Shown: positions 53,050 through 62,394, numbered from the stretch's first letter. The stretch: DNA of 64,000 nucleotides from [Bacillus] enclensis (GCF_001456935.1 NZ_KQ758483.1:868001-932000); one strand, 5' to 3'. The notes: generated from the letters alone by a model not told the origin. A program made the numbers and translations.

Positions 53050-53078
53050 ATAATATACCTATGTGGGTATATTGTCAA
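53050..53078 (-). promoter_or_regulatory. Promoter of the rhodanese gene with operator in the spacer
   Basis: On the minus strand TTGACA (53073-53078), 17-bp spacer, TATTAT (53050-53055). The spacer holds operator 2. Confidence 0.85.
53055..53070. promoter_or_regulatory. CsoR/CstR-like operator 2
   Basis: ATACCTATGTGGGTAT, extended to ATATACC-N6-GGTATAT, exactly between -35 and -10. It shares the ATACC/GGTAT arms and spacing with operator 1. Confidence 0.7.
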
Positions 53079-53131
53079 TGCTATTGCACAGAAAAAAATC
53101 ACGCAGTCTTTCTCGCGTGATCTACACTTTC

Positions 53132-54229
53132 TTATATCGAATCAACAATGGATTTCATCTCATTAAATATTTCTTCTTTAAGTCGATCAACTTCGTTGAA
53201 ATCCATCGCATCTACATAAATGGCCTCCAGATTCTCCCTCAAGGCCTTCGCTTCACTCAAATACGAGATTGCCTCTTTCATTTTATCTTTATACCCCTTT
53301 GTGGTCCTGGCAATTCCCTCGGCGAACTTCTCATCGGTGCCAGGAGTGATGCAGCGTTCGTACATATCGACGATTTCGTCGCTATCGCGGTCAGGGAAAT
53401 ATTCATGAGGGGCAGTACTGTCGAATATGGCTATTCCCTGTTCGCGGATGATGACCATATCCAGACTGTTCGGGTCAAAGCCGCAATGGTAGATTTCGAC
53501 ATCAAACCCTTTTTCCTCACCTGCCGCCGCGATTTTCTTTAACATAGTCGATTTCCCTGAGCCGGCACGCCCCTTGATGAAATAACGTTTCTCCACATCC
53601 TGGGTCAGGTTTTGGATATAATCGACAGCTCCATCGGGCGTAGCCGCACCAAGGAACCGGTGTACCACTTTCGCTCCCTTTTTAAGAAAGTTGTCTCCAT
53701 AAAATAAATTGATCAGCTCCTGAGTTAACTCATTGGCTCGGTTAAAGTCCATATTGGAAATATAAATTTCTTCAATGTCATCATGGGCTGCCAATGCTTG
53801 AGCAAAAGTATGATATGCCGTCTGGAATTTATCAGAAATTAGATCATTCAACTCCAGAATTTCTTTTTTATGTTCTTTCAATACATTCGAATCCCAAGCT
53901 GTACCGAGATTGACATACTCTTCAATTACTCCCGGTGCCTTCGGTTCGATTATATGGGGTGCTGTCCCATCTACAATCCCGACTCCCCACTGAGGCAGGA
54001 TCACTCCGTCAATCGATTGATTATCTGATGCACAATGCAAATATTCAACGTCGATTTCCCTTTCTTCGAATCTTTGCCCAATATCCTTCATTAACGAAGA
54101 TTTACCCGTTCCTGGCCCGCCCTTCAATATAAACAACCGATTCATTCCATCCAGGACCGAATCATACAGACTGTAAAATCCTTTCGCTGTATTGCCTCCT
54201 GCATAATAATGCCGTACACTCCCTGACAT
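53132..54229 (-). CDS. ATPase with two P-loop domains in tandem
   Basis: This 365-residue protein is an internal duplication: the first half has GGPGTGKSSLMKDIG, and the second has GRAGSGKSTMLKKIA. Each is followed by a similar pattern (VEYLHCASDNQSIDGVI, then VEIYHCGFDPNSLDMVI; DGTAPH, then DSTAPH). I know relatives as an uncharacterised ATPase family of Firmicutes; the substrate is unknown. It is soluble. AAGGGTGG precedes the ATG. The intergenic repeat array lies upstream. Confidence 0.78.
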   Translation of the reverse strand: MSGSVRHYYAGGNTAKGFYSLYDSVLDGMNRLFILKGGPGTGKSSLMKDIGQRFEEREIDVEYLHCASDNQSIDGVILPQWGVGIVDGTAPHIIEPKAPGVIEEYVNLGTAWDSNVLKEHKKEILELNDLISDKFQTAYHTFAQALAAHDDIEEIYISNMDFNRANELTQELINLFYGDNFLKKGAKVVHRFLGAATPDGAVDYIQNLTQDVEKRYFIKGRAGSGKSTMLKKIAAAGEEKGFDVEIYHCGFDPNSLDMVIIREQGIAIFDSTAPHEYFPDRDSDEIVDMYERCITPGTDEKFAEGIARTTKGYKDKMKEAISYLSEAKALRENLEAIYVDAMDFNEVDRLKEEIFNEMKSIVDSI

Positions 54230-54295
54230 AAAACCACCCTTTCCATTTCATCTACTATTACATATGTCAAAAAGAAAAAATGGGTGAATAACACA

Positions 54296-54631
54296 GAAAA
54301 GCGGAGGCGGCTTGGTCAGAGGCGACAAGCATAAGATGAATGGGCCTTGAAGGCGTTTTTTGCCTTCATGGTCCATTTAGCTTATGACCTCGAGCCTCTA
54401 GCCGCCGGAGCTGGACAAAAAGAAAAGCGGAAGGGCTTCGCTCAGAGGCGGGTGGCATAAGCCGAACCGGACGGGAAGGCGTTCTTTGCCTTCATGACCG
54501 GTTTGGCTTATGACATGTGCCTCTAAGCCCTGCAGCTGGACAATGAAAAGCGGAGGCGGCTTGGTCAGAGGCGACAAGCATAAGATGAATGGGCCTTTGA
54601 AGGCGTTTTTAGCCTTCATGGCATAAACCGG
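54296..54631 (+). repeat. Tandem array of three inner hairpin elements (A-B-A)
   Basis: The 450-bp gap 54230-54680 is mostly this array. Unit A1 (54296-54418), unit B (54422-54543) and a shortened A2 (54545-54631) start with GAAAAGCGGA and, for the complete ones, end with GCTGGACAA, at a period of about 125 bp. A and B differ in stem bases, but each stays self-complementary. No outer element is present. Confidence 0.88.
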
Positions 54632-54633
54632 CA

Positions 54634-54664
54634 AATAAAAAAGACAGCAAATAACCTGCTGTCT
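54634..54664 (-). terminator. Terminator of the AIM24-family gene
   Basis: AGACAGCA pairs with TGCTGTCT around seven bases, followed on the minus strand by TTTTTTATTTG. Confidence 0.88.
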
Positions 54665-54680
54665 CGAATACTCTAATATA

Positions 54681-55478
54681 TTAATCATCACCGTTCAAGA
54701 AATCACCGATTCCCCCTAAAATACTGCCTTCTCCAGTTGATTTTCCGCCTCCTGGGGCATTTGCATAAATTCTTTCTGCCAAGCGGCTGAATGGAAGTGA
54801 TTGAATCCATACATTCCCAGGACCGCGCACCGTGGCGAAGAACAGTCCTTCTCCTCCTAGAAAAGCAGACTTTACCTTGCCAACATACTCAATATCGTAG
54901 TCAATATCTTTAGTCATGGCGACCAGGCATCCTGTATCGACTCTCAGCAATTCACCTGGCTGGAGTTCCTTTTTATATATAGTGCCCCCGGCATGCAAAA
55001 ATGCGAGGCCGTCCCCTTCTAGCTTCTGCATGATGAATCCTTCTCCGCCGAAGAAACCCGTACCCAGTTTCTTTTGAAAATCTATCCCGACTGAAACACC
55101 TTTTGCTGCACACAAGAAAGCATCCTTCTGACAGATGACTTTCCCGCCTAATTCACTTAAGTCAACAGGGATGATCTTACCAGGGTAGGGAGCAGCAAAA
55201 GAAACATGTTTCTTGCCGCTTCCTTCGTTCGTAAAGACAGTCATAAATAAACTTTCTCCTGTCAACAAACGCTTACCGGCTCCGACCAGCTTGCCGAATA
55301 AGCCGCCTCCCCTTCCATCATGGGCTCCGTCACCGAAGATCGTTTCCATCGAAATGCCGTCATCCATCATCATCATGCCTCCTGCTTCCGCGACGGCACT
55401 CTCTCCTGGATCAAGCTCGATTTCCACGAACTGCATATCATCTCCATGCAGCTTAAAATCTATTTCATGTGAATTCAT
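54681..55478 (-). CDS. AIM24 / TIGR00266-family protein
   Basis: This 265-residue all-beta protein is glycine-rich: [22 protein letters not shown] near the start (about residues 17-38), then [40 protein letters not shown] and a C-terminal [20 protein letters not shown]. The family resembles mitochondrial AIM24 and tryptophan-RNA-binding-attenuation-like folds; its function is unknown. A G/S-rich tail ends the protein. It is expressed as a single gene. Confidence 0.85.
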   Translation of the reverse strand: MNSHEIDFKLHGDDMQFVEIELDPGESAVAEAGGMMMMDDGISMETIFGDGAHDGRGGGLFGKLVGAGKRLLTGESLFMTVFTNEGSGKKHVSFAAPYPGKIIPVDLSELGGKVICQKDAFLCAAKGVSVGIDFQKKLGTGFFGGEGFIMQKLEGDGLAFLHAGGTIYKKELQPGELLRVDTGCLVAMTKDIDYDIEYVGKVKSAFLGGEGLFFATVRGPGNVWIQSLPFSRLAERIYANAPGGGKSTGEGSILGGIGDFLNGDD

Positions 55479-55557
55479 GGGTAATCCTCCTTATGATTAT
55501 CTACCATCCCATTATACTGAATGAAAGGATCCAACGGGGTGGTGACCTGTGAATTTT

Positions 55558-55596
55558 TTCAAAAAAAATCCCCTGTCGGCATATACCAACAGGGGA
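55558..55596 (-). terminator. Terminator of speD
   Basis: ATCCCCTGT pairs with ACAGGGGAT, followed on the minus strand by TTTTTTTT. Confidence 0.92.
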
Positions 55597-55601
55597 TCGG
55601 T

Positions 55602-56417
55602 CTAGTAATGAGTGTGTATATTCTTTCCGTAAAAGATTTCATCCATTTCCATCTTTAATTTCTTCGTTATTTCATCAGCCTCTTCCTTTTCAAGCTTCTC
55701 CTTTGAATAACCGAACAGATAGTTATTCAAGTCGAATTCCTTCAATTTACATTTTGTGTGGAAGATATTTTGTGGATAGACGTTTACATCTATCATGTCA
55801 TATTCGTCTTTGATTTCTTCCGGAATATAATTCTGGATGGAATTGATATCGTGATCAATGAATAGTTTTCGACCATTGATATCCCTCGTAAAGCCGCGCA
55901 CCCGGTAATCCATCGTCATGATATCAGTGTCAAAAGAGTGAATCAGATAATTGAGTGCCTTCAATGGCGATATTTCACCGCACGTAGACACATCAATATC
56001 TGCACGAAATGTACTGATCCCTTCATGAGGATGATATTCAGGATAAGTATGAACTGTAATATGGCTTTTATCCAAATGCATCGTCACGGAAGATGGAAGC
56101 GGTCCAGGCGATTCATCGAAATGTTCAGTCGGGACTTCTACGATGGGTCCCTCTGACACAAGGATCGTCACACTTGCCCCCTGGGGTACATAATCCTGTT
56201 TCGCAATATTCAGGACATGTGCCCCTATGATGTCGGAAACGTGCGTAAGTATCTTTGTGAGCCTCTCTGCATTGTACTGTTCATCGATATATTCTATGTA
56301 AGCTTCCCTTTCTTCCCTTGTCTTTGTATAACAAATATCATACATATTAAAACTCAAGGACTTTGTCAGATTATTGAATTCATGCAGCTGTATTCTTTCT
56401 TCATGTGTAAGTTTCAT
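55602..56417 (-). CDS. speD: S-adenosylmethionine decarboxylase proenzyme, long (class 1A) form
   Basis: This 271-residue enzyme makes decarboxylated SAM for spermidine synthesis. The self-cleavage site is K-S in [19 protein letters not shown] (about residue 117), whose serine becomes the pyruvoyl group. [10 protein letters not shown] supplies the catalytic cysteine. The length matches the E. coli-type SpeD rather than the ~126-residue B. subtilis enzyme. AAAGGGGAA precedes the ATG. No speE is adjacent. Confidence 0.92.
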   Translation of the reverse strand: MKLTHEERIQLHEFNNLTKSLSFNMYDICYTKTREEREAYIEYIDEQYNAERLTKILTHVSDIIGAHVLNIAKQDYVPQGASVTILVSEGPIVEVPTEHFDESPGPLPSSVTMHLDKSHITVHTYPEYHPHEGISTFRADIDVSTCGEISPLKALNYLIHSFDTDIMTMDYRVRGFTRDINGRKLFIDHDINSIQNYIPEEIKDEYDMIDVNVYPQNIFHTKCKLKEFDLNNYLFGYSKEKLEKEEADEITKKLKMEMDEIFYGKNIHTHY

Positions 56418-56614
56418 TGATTAATTCCCCTTTTCATTTATTTCCCGGTCTTAAATGGAATCTACTTTTTATGTTACCCATACAAAACTATACTAAAACA
56501 GGGAATATGGATTGAAAGGATGCAAGATGGGGTATATAGAGGTGAAAAGTTTTCCTTTCGTTTTCCTTCCATGATTTTTTGGGTAAAATGAAGGATAGAT
56601 TGGAGTGTTACCGC

Positions 56615-57745
56615 ATGAAGCGATTAATAATGCTTATTGTTGTTATATTTATTGCATATGGTTCAAAACCGGTCTGGGAGGAAAAAGTAGAGGCGACCGG
56701 ATTGGATTCCATGCTTTCTAAAATACAGGAAATGAAAGACAACCCGAAAGTACAGAATGCTTTTGACCAATTTTATAATGAATTGAATCTGCTTTTGGTC
56801 AAGCTTGATGAGTCAATCGGAGAAATGAAAGATGGCGAAGACAAGCAAGACCGTGGAACCATCGATAAGCCGTCTCTTTCCGCTCCGGAAAACCAGGAAT
56901 TTTCCATACATAATATTGAACTGGGTGATTCAAGGGGTTCGGTGGAAAAAGAACTTGGTGCTCCAGTACGTAAAACACTTAACGAGTACGGGTCGTACTG
57001 GCATACCTATCATGAAGATTATCAAAATTTCTTTATGGTGTCCTATGATTCCGAACAGCATGTGAATGGATTATATACCAATCAGGACTTACTGACTTCT
57101 TCTACAGGGATAGAAATTGACAGTCCGAAAGAAACGGTTCAAGGCAGGCTTGGTGATCCCTTGACGTCGATAAGAAAAGGACTTACGGTCTACCAGCTGC
57201 AAAACAATGGAGAACATGATGTCTTCCAGGTCGATGACAGCTATGTCACCTTCTTTTATGACAAACATGAGCAGGATTCTGTCACAGCAGTGCAAATCAT
57301 TGATCGAAGTCTGGAACAAAAGAAGCAGGGATTTTATACAGAACCGAATCCGGAACTGAAAGAAGGATTCGAGTTTCAGTTATTCGACCTTACCAATGCC
57401 GCCAGGGTAAATCACGGATTGCTTCCCCTGACATGGGATAATGGGGTGAAGAAGACGGCACGCAAGCACAGTTTGGATATGGCGGACAACAATTATTTCA
57501 GCCATACAAACCGCGAAGGAAAATCTCCCTTCGACCGTATGGAAGAAGACGATGTGGCTTTCAGGACAGCGGGAGAAAATCTTGCCTACGGACAGATGAG
57601 TTCAATATTCGCACATGAGGGATTAATGAATTCAAAAGGTCACAGGGATAATATCCTTCAGTCACACTACGAATATCTTGGTGTAGGGGTTGCCTTTAAT
57701 GGTGAATCGCAGCCTTATTATACAGAAAACTTCTTCAGCCGATAA
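56615..57745 (+). CDS. Secreted CAP/SCP-domain protein (YlbC-like)
   Basis: This 376-residue protein has an N-terminal signal/anchor (MKRLIMLIVVIFIAYGSKPV), an acidic linker, and a CAP-associated N-terminal domain (about residues 110-230, with ELGDSRGSVEKELGAP and a repeated DSPKETVQGRLGDP). A C-terminal CAP domain follows, with FDLTNAARVNHGLLPLTWD, HSLDMADNNYFSHTN, AGENLAYG and HRDNILQSHYEYLGVG. The role of such proteins in Bacillus is not known. The ATG at 56615 is chosen for GGAG eight bases upstream. A terminator follows. Confidence 0.87.
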   Translation: MKRLIMLIVVIFIAYGSKPVWEEKVEATGLDSMLSKIQEMKDNPKVQNAFDQFYNELNLLLVKLDESIGEMKDGEDKQDRGTIDKPSLSAPENQEFSIHNIELGDSRGSVEKELGAPVRKTLNEYGSYWHTYHEDYQNFFMVSYDSEQHVNGLYTNQDLLTSSTGIEIDSPKETVQGRLGDPLTSIRKGLTVYQLQNNGEHDVFQVDDSYVTFFYDKHEQDSVTAVQIIDRSLEQKKQGFYTEPNPELKEGFEFQLFDLTNAARVNHGLLPLTWDNGVKKTARKHSLDMADNNYFSHTNREGKSPFDRMEEDDVAFRTAGENLAYGQMSSIFAHEGLMNSKGHRDNILQSHYEYLGVGVAFNGESQPYYTENFFSR

Positions 57746-57752
57746 TGCAGAT

Positions 57753-57784
57753 AAAAAAGCAAGCGGATCCCGCTTGCTTTTTTA
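57753..57784 (+). terminator. Terminator of the CAP-domain gene
   Basis: AAAAAAGCAAGCGG pairs with CCGCTTGCTTTTTT around ATC. The A/T symmetry could also stop a transcript from the right. Confidence 0.92.
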
Positions 57785-57815
57785 CGTTAAGTATTCAATT
57801 ATTGCCGATGACCAC

Positions 57816-60392
57816 TTACCCCTTCTTTCTTTCCCGCCGCTTACGCTTCAACGCGTGGCATCTGTCACAAATTGGGAAACCAAAGTTGGGTGGAAGCTTC
57901 TTCCCGCAATTCCTGCATTTCTTTGAGAGACCTTTCACTTCGGTCCGTAAGCTTTCATGCACACCATCAGCGATTTCCTGCCTTGTTCTTTCCCAATAGT
58001 ATGCTTCTGTCTGCCTTCCTAAACGGTAAAGAAGTAATAAATGCAGCCCTACTGCCTTATAGGAAATTTCCTTATGTTCAAGGTTTTTATTACTGATATC
58101 CGGCTCAGGAAGCTCCTCGTCATTAACAATCGCATGCATGGAATCCAGCCATTGCTGAGTGAGCTTGTTTTCTTTCTTCGAAAACGGCAAGTGCAGAAAT
58201 CCGTATAAATCATTAAGGGAGAGCCTTGCTTCTATATCTGTCCCCCGGACGAGTCCGTACAATTCCCTCTCTTCTGTTAAAGAAGCTTTTTCTGTCCCGT
58301 ATGGACTGTCATAGCGGTCCCATAATTCGAAGAAGGTATCCAAATCATGATAATAACGCTGGAATCGTTCAAAAACATTGCTTGTAGGGGCTATCGCAAA
58401 TGTTTTAAGGGAAGGGTCATCCTGCGTCAATAAGTGCGTCATTTTTTTAATATCCTTGGTGAAGGCGATCTTCCCAGCCTCATAGATACCTTTTCTTCCA
58501 GCTCTTCCTGCGATTTGCTTGACTTCCTGTGATGTAAGGAGCCTTCTTCTTGTCCCGTCAAACTTATCGTTTTCCAGAAATACGATTCTCCTTATCGGCA
58601 GGTTCAAACCCATTCCAATCGCGTCTGTTGCCACGATTACCTTTGTCTTACCTGTAATGAATTGCATCATCTGTTTCTTGCGCGTCTCTGGAGGCATGCT
58701 TCCATAAATCATGCTTACTTTGTGGCCGTTATTCTGAAGTCTGGAGGCTGTATCCAGCACTTTCTTTCTGGAAAAGCAGACAATGGCGTCTCCCTGCTTT
58801 GCATGCTTTAATTTAAATTCCTTCTTTTCTACCTGTAAAGGAATCTCTCTTTCATAATTGTGTATCTGCACCTGCTCTTCTCCAACCAGGCCAAGTAAGA
58901 GAGTCCGTACGTTTTCACTCCCGATAATATGGACCTCTTTTGCCCTGGCTTTCGTTATGGCCTTATACCATGAGAAACCTCGGTCCTGATCGGCAAGCAT
59001 CTGTGCTTCGTCGATAACAACCACTTCGTAATCGTTCTTTTCGTGGAACATCTCAACTGTGCATGCCATATGACGTGCCCCGCCGACTTCTTTTTCTTCC
59101 TCTCCGGTCTTAAGCCTGCAAGGCACTCCTTCGCTATTCAGCTTATCAAAAACTTCCAGGGCCAATAATCTTAAAGGGGCAAGGTAAATCCCGCTCTCGG
59201 CAGCTTTCATGCGGGTCAACGCTTTATGGGTTTTACCTGTATTCGTTTCTCCTATATGGAGGACGTATTCTATCCCTTTTCTTTGGGATGGACTGTATTC
59301 CTGGCCGAATATGTCATGCAGTATCCGCGCATCTTCTTCTTGCTTTTCTTTTAATAACGCTTCTTCTTCCTCTTTAAGCTGGAGTCTCTTTTCAAGCGCT
59401 GTTCTATAAAGTGAAAGATGCTCTTCTATATCAAAAGGTACAGCTGCAAGCTCCATCAAATCGACGACATATTCTTCTCGGATCCAATTGAAGAAAAGTG
59501 TTTTTTCTTTCAAGATGACAGGTTGTGCCCATTTGATAACTTGCTCTTGTGAAAGTTCTCGTCCGTAAATTTCCTTATAAGAAACCAGGATATCAGCCGG
59601 AAGATTCTCACATACATAAGATGAAATAACATTCTCTGTGCAAGAAGAAATGAACCGTTCATAAGGAAATTGATACGTTTCGTATTCCCAGAGATTTCGT
59701 TCCCATTGTTCACTTTTCTTATGAATGGATCCAGTAAATTCCTTTAGTATGTCAGACACTGTAGTAAAATCATGATTGCTGAGCATTCCTTGTTCTTCTA
59801 ACTTATCCTCAAGTGCAAATGGATCGATTTGTTTATATTTCGGTTTTGAATTCAAGTCACTCACTATCTTTTTTGAGAATATATACCTTAATTCCAAGTA
59901 CCAGTTAAGTTCCTGGTCTTCGACCTTTTGCTCAAGGAAGTATAAGATTTCTTTTTGGACACCTTTTCTTTTCGAAGCCGTTAACCTTTCTTCCATTTCT
60001 TTGAGGTATCGTTCCCTTTCCTTACGGTGACGAGTTTCCCATTCCTGCTCATCCGGCGCATTCTCCTGAACCCACTCCCTAACATGGAAAGGGCGTTCAT
60101 TCCGGACTTCATTTCGGAACATTTTATTCAGAATCTTTTTATCGACTCCTTCTACTTCATATCCCTTACTACGCAGAAATGATTTTTTATGACTTCTAAG
60201 AATATTATTTGTCACCTTGTTCAGCCATGTATTCAACCAAATCTGCTGAAAAAAGCCGCTTCTTTCTGACAAATAGTCCTGAAATGCAGGACATTCCTTG
60301 TGTGACGCAAGAAAATGCGAAATATCTTCTTCAATCTTCATTTTTGTTTCCTCAATCGCTTTTTCGCGGATCGATTCAAGGTTTTGCATCAT
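57816..60392 (-). CDS. Suv3-like superfamily 2 RNA helicase with N-terminal extension and zinc ribbon
   Basis: This 858-residue protein has a ~370-residue helical N-terminal extension. A helicase core of the SUV3 type follows: HIGETNTGKTHKA, LAPLRLLALEV, VVIDEAQMLAD (DEAQ instead of DEAD), VCFSRKKVLDTA, ATDAIGMGLNLPI and QIAGRAGRKG. The C-terminus has a four-cysteine zinc ribbon (CRNCGKKLPPNFGFPICDRC) and a basic tail RKRRERKKG. The family unwinds RNA or RNA/DNA and is best known from the mitochondrial degradosome. The gene stands alone; AGAGGGG precedes the ATG. Confidence 0.85.
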   Translation of the reverse strand: MMQNLESIREKAIEETKMKIEEDISHFLASHKECPAFQDYLSERSGFFQQIWLNTWLNKVTNNILRSHKKSFLRSKGYEVEGVDKKILNKMFRNEVRNERPFHVREWVQENAPDEQEWETRHRKERERYLKEMEERLTASKRKGVQKEILYFLEQKVEDQELNWYLELRYIFSKKIVSDLNSKPKYKQIDPFALEDKLEEQGMLSNHDFTTVSDILKEFTGSIHKKSEQWERNLWEYETYQFPYERFISSCTENVISSYVCENLPADILVSYKEIYGRELSQEQVIKWAQPVILKEKTLFFNWIREEYVVDLMELAAVPFDIEEHLSLYRTALEKRLQLKEEEEALLKEKQEEDARILHDIFGQEYSPSQRKGIEYVLHIGETNTGKTHKALTRMKAAESGIYLAPLRLLALEVFDKLNSEGVPCRLKTGEEEKEVGGARHMACTVEMFHEKNDYEVVVIDEAQMLADQDRGFSWYKAITKARAKEVHIIGSENVRTLLLGLVGEEQVQIHNYEREIPLQVEKKEFKLKHAKQGDAIVCFSRKKVLDTASRLQNNGHKVSMIYGSMPPETRKKQMMQFITGKTKVIVATDAIGMGLNLPIRRIVFLENDKFDGTRRRLLTSQEVKQIAGRAGRKGIYEAGKIAFTKDIKKMTHLLTQDDPSLKTFAIAPTSNVFERFQRYYHDLDTFFELWDRYDSPYGTEKASLTEERELYGLVRGTDIEARLSLNDLYGFLHLPFSKKENKLTQQWLDSMHAIVNDEELPEPDISNKNLEHKEISYKAVGLHLLLLYRLGRQTEAYYWERTRQEIADGVHESLRTEVKGLSKKCRNCGKKLPPNFGFPICDRCHALKRKRRERKKG

Positions 60393-60563
60393 ATGACCCC
60401 TCTTTAAAACTTACTGCTTATAGTGTATGTAGTTCCCTGGATTTTTTCGTTAAAAAATTCCATGCTTTATTCAAGCCGAATTATATCTTAGCATAACCTA
60501 TGTTTTTTCAACTAACAATGAACCTCTGACGGGATGAACCCCGATTTATAAGATTAATTGGAA

Positions 60564-60593
60564 GAACCAGCGGATTATTTACTCCGCTGGTTC
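60564..60593 (-). other. Stem-loop after the SRPBCC gene
   Basis: GAACCAGCGGA pairs perfectly with TCCGCTGGTTC around eight bases. It lies just beyond the SRPBCC stop codon without a strong T run; it may still end the transcript. Upstream of it (60394-60563) I see nothing definite. Confidence 0.6.
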
Positions 60594-60606
60594 AGCTTTG
60601 TCATCT

Positions 60607-61062
60607 TTATAAGTTGTGGGAATAGAGCCTTTCGATTTCATCGGAAACGTTGTTTGTTAATTCCCTTGTCATATCGGGGACCATTCTTTCAATTATGGGA
60701 GTGATCAGTTTGCCCATTGAACTATCAGGCCTGATGGACAACTTTCCCCTTACAATGGTTTCGTATGTTGAAAGACGGGAAGCTTCGAATGAACCGCTGC
60801 CAGAAAACTTTTCATTGAGCCCTGTTAAAGTGAATGATACTTTGTTGGGTTTTATCCATTCTTTGATTTCCACTTTTGCATGAATCTTCTTTTTGAAAAG
60901 ACCTGCATCTACTTTGAATTTCCACTCCGATTCTGCATCACTGATTATTGTATGTTCCATATAGCCGGGGACAAGCGCAGCCCATTTCTCAAGGTCGCTT
61001 ACTAAATCCCATACTTTATCAATCGACGCATCCACCAACTTCTCATGAAATCCATTTGCCAT
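60607..61062 (-). CDS. SRPBCC-family (CoxG-like) protein
   Basis: This 151-residue protein has the START/SRPBCC ligand-binding fold: MANGFHEKLVDASIDKVWDL at the start, LEKWAALVPGYMEHT, VKVEIKEWIKPNKVSFTLTG (read in part), then a helical end that holds the pocket. The pattern is close to carbon-monoxide dehydrogenase subunit G-like proteins, but no CO dehydrogenase is nearby; the ligand is unknown. The ATG at 61062 is chosen over 61107 for the AAGGAGG upstream. Confidence 0.82.
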   Translation of the reverse strand: MANGFHEKLVDASIDKVWDLVSDLEKWAALVPGYMEHTIISDAESEWKFKVDAGLFKKKIHAKVEIKEWIKPNKVSFTLTGLNEKFSGSGSFEASRLSTYETIVRGKLSIRPDSSMGKLITPIIERMVPDMTRELTNNVSDEIERLYSHNL

Positions 61063-61142
61063 ACGGTGTGCCTCCTTCATGTTGAAAACTACCCTCATGC
61101 AGTGCACATTTTATGAAAGCGGGTCACTGAATATGAGAATAA

Positions 61143-61928
61143 TTATAATTGTTTCATCAATTCTGGAAGTCCGCTCAGCTCAGATACTTCGAAATCAGGA
61201 ATGACTTCTTCGGGTTTCTCATTCCTTCTATTTATCCATATACTTTTTATGCCTGCTTGATTTGCGCCTTTTATGTCTGTCTTTAGATTGTCACCTACCA
61301 TAATGACATCTTCCTTAGCGAGAGACAGCCGGTCTAGCGCATGCTGAAACATCGCCTTATCGGGTTTACCCTTTCCGACCGCTCCGGAAATAATGACTTC
61401 TTCGAAATAAGGAAGGAGTTCCTTAGTCATTTGCAGTTTTAGGTTTTGAAGATCAGGGGAACCATTAGTGAGAAGGACCAGCCTGTATTCCTGCTTTAAA
61501 GCGTCCAGTACCTGGAATGTGTCTTGATATACAAAAGGATGATTCTTCCTTTCAGTCCTGAAACGTTCCGCCAATTCCTTGCCCAGATCTTTGTTGTGTA
61601 TTCCCGCATTTTCTAATCCTAGTGTCCATGCTTGTTCGCGATATTCAGGCACGATTTCCTTCATTTTCATAAATTGTTCATGATGTTCATCGGGAAAATC
61701 ACCCCAAAGACCTTCAAAGGGATTAATGCCGATCATTTTCGTGAATTCATATGTATCGTACGAAGAGTATAATTCCATGGCTTTTTTTCTTACTTCCTTT
61801 TCTAACCTCTCAGGATCAATATCCACCTTAGAACCAGCATATTTACAAGTTTCATCAAAAGCACTTTGGATGCTTTTTGCATCCCATAACAATGTATCGT
61901 CCAAATCAAAGAATATTGCTTTTACCAT
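61143..61928 (-). CDS. HAD-superfamily hydrolase
   Basis: This 261-residue protein has the four HAD motifs: IFFDLDDTLL (nucleophile Asp), VLLTNGS, KGKPDKAMF and MVGDNLKTDIKGANQAG. A helical cap lies between motifs I and II (about residues 15-110). It is of the YjjG/YsaA-like type and should act as a phosphatase on a small molecule; the substrate is unknown. The ATG at 61928 is preferred over 61949, because GGAGGG stands eight bases upstream. Confidence 0.88.
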   Translation of the reverse strand: MVKAIFFDLDDTLLWDAKSIQSAFDETCKYAGSKVDIDPERLEKEVRKKAMELYSSYDTYEFTKMIGINPFEGLWGDFPDEHHEQFMKMKEIVPEYREQAWTLGLENAGIHNKDLGKELAERFRTERKNHPFVYQDTFQVLDALKQEYRLVLLTNGSPDLQNLKLQMTKELLPYFEEVIISGAVGKGKPDKAMFQHALDRLSLAKEDVIMVGDNLKTDIKGANQAGIKSIWINRRNEKPEEVIPDFEVSELSGLPELMKQL

Positions 61929-62097
61929 CCACTTTCCCTCCGCTCTCATAAACTTATCAATAGATTACTAGCTGTACGATCGTTAGTAAAGCCATATAGT
62001 TAAGAAAATAATAATTAATGAATAAGAAACAGTTAATTTTCTTGAAAACAGGGAAAATATAATAAAACAGAATTAAATATGCAAAGGTGGAGATCAT

Positions 62098-62394
62098 ATG
62101 TGGCTAATCTATTTAAGTATCGCAATTGTGGCAGTTGCTCTAATAATGCTTGCTGTCAGCGCAAGAAAAACATTCAAAGAAACAAAACCGGCGATAGATT
62201 CAATTAACCAAACAGTCAGCAGTATTCAGGCAGATATGAATCGCGTGACTGCAGAAACCGACCAGCTCCAAACAACCCAGGGAGAAATTCAGACAGACAT
62301 TCAAATGAAAAAAAGCTCGATTATGTACACTGTGAATGAAGCAAAAAGAACACCAAAGGTGGCAAAGGAATTTGCAAGAAGCATGAAAAAATAA
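62098..62394 (+). CDS. DUF948-family membrane-anchored protein (YoxC-like)
   Basis: This 98-residue protein has one N-terminal membrane helix (about residues 3-20) followed by a long amphipathic helix rich in Gln, Thr and Ser (INQTVSSIQADMNRVTAETD), the usual DUF948 layout. Its role is unknown; related proteins are general-stress proteins or coiled-coil membrane anchors. AAAGGTGG precedes the ATG. The hairpin in the repeat that follows is a plausible terminator. Confidence 0.75.
   Translation: MWLIYLSIAIVAVALIMLAVSARKTFKETKPAIDSINQTVSSIQADMNRVTAETDQLQTTQGEIQTDIQMKKSSIMYTVNEAKRTPKVAKEFARSMKK

Noticed and set aside
54296-54631. Regularly repeated units that could suggest a CRISPR array
   Set aside because: The units are ~122 bp hairpins placed side by side without unique spacers, and no cas gene is near.
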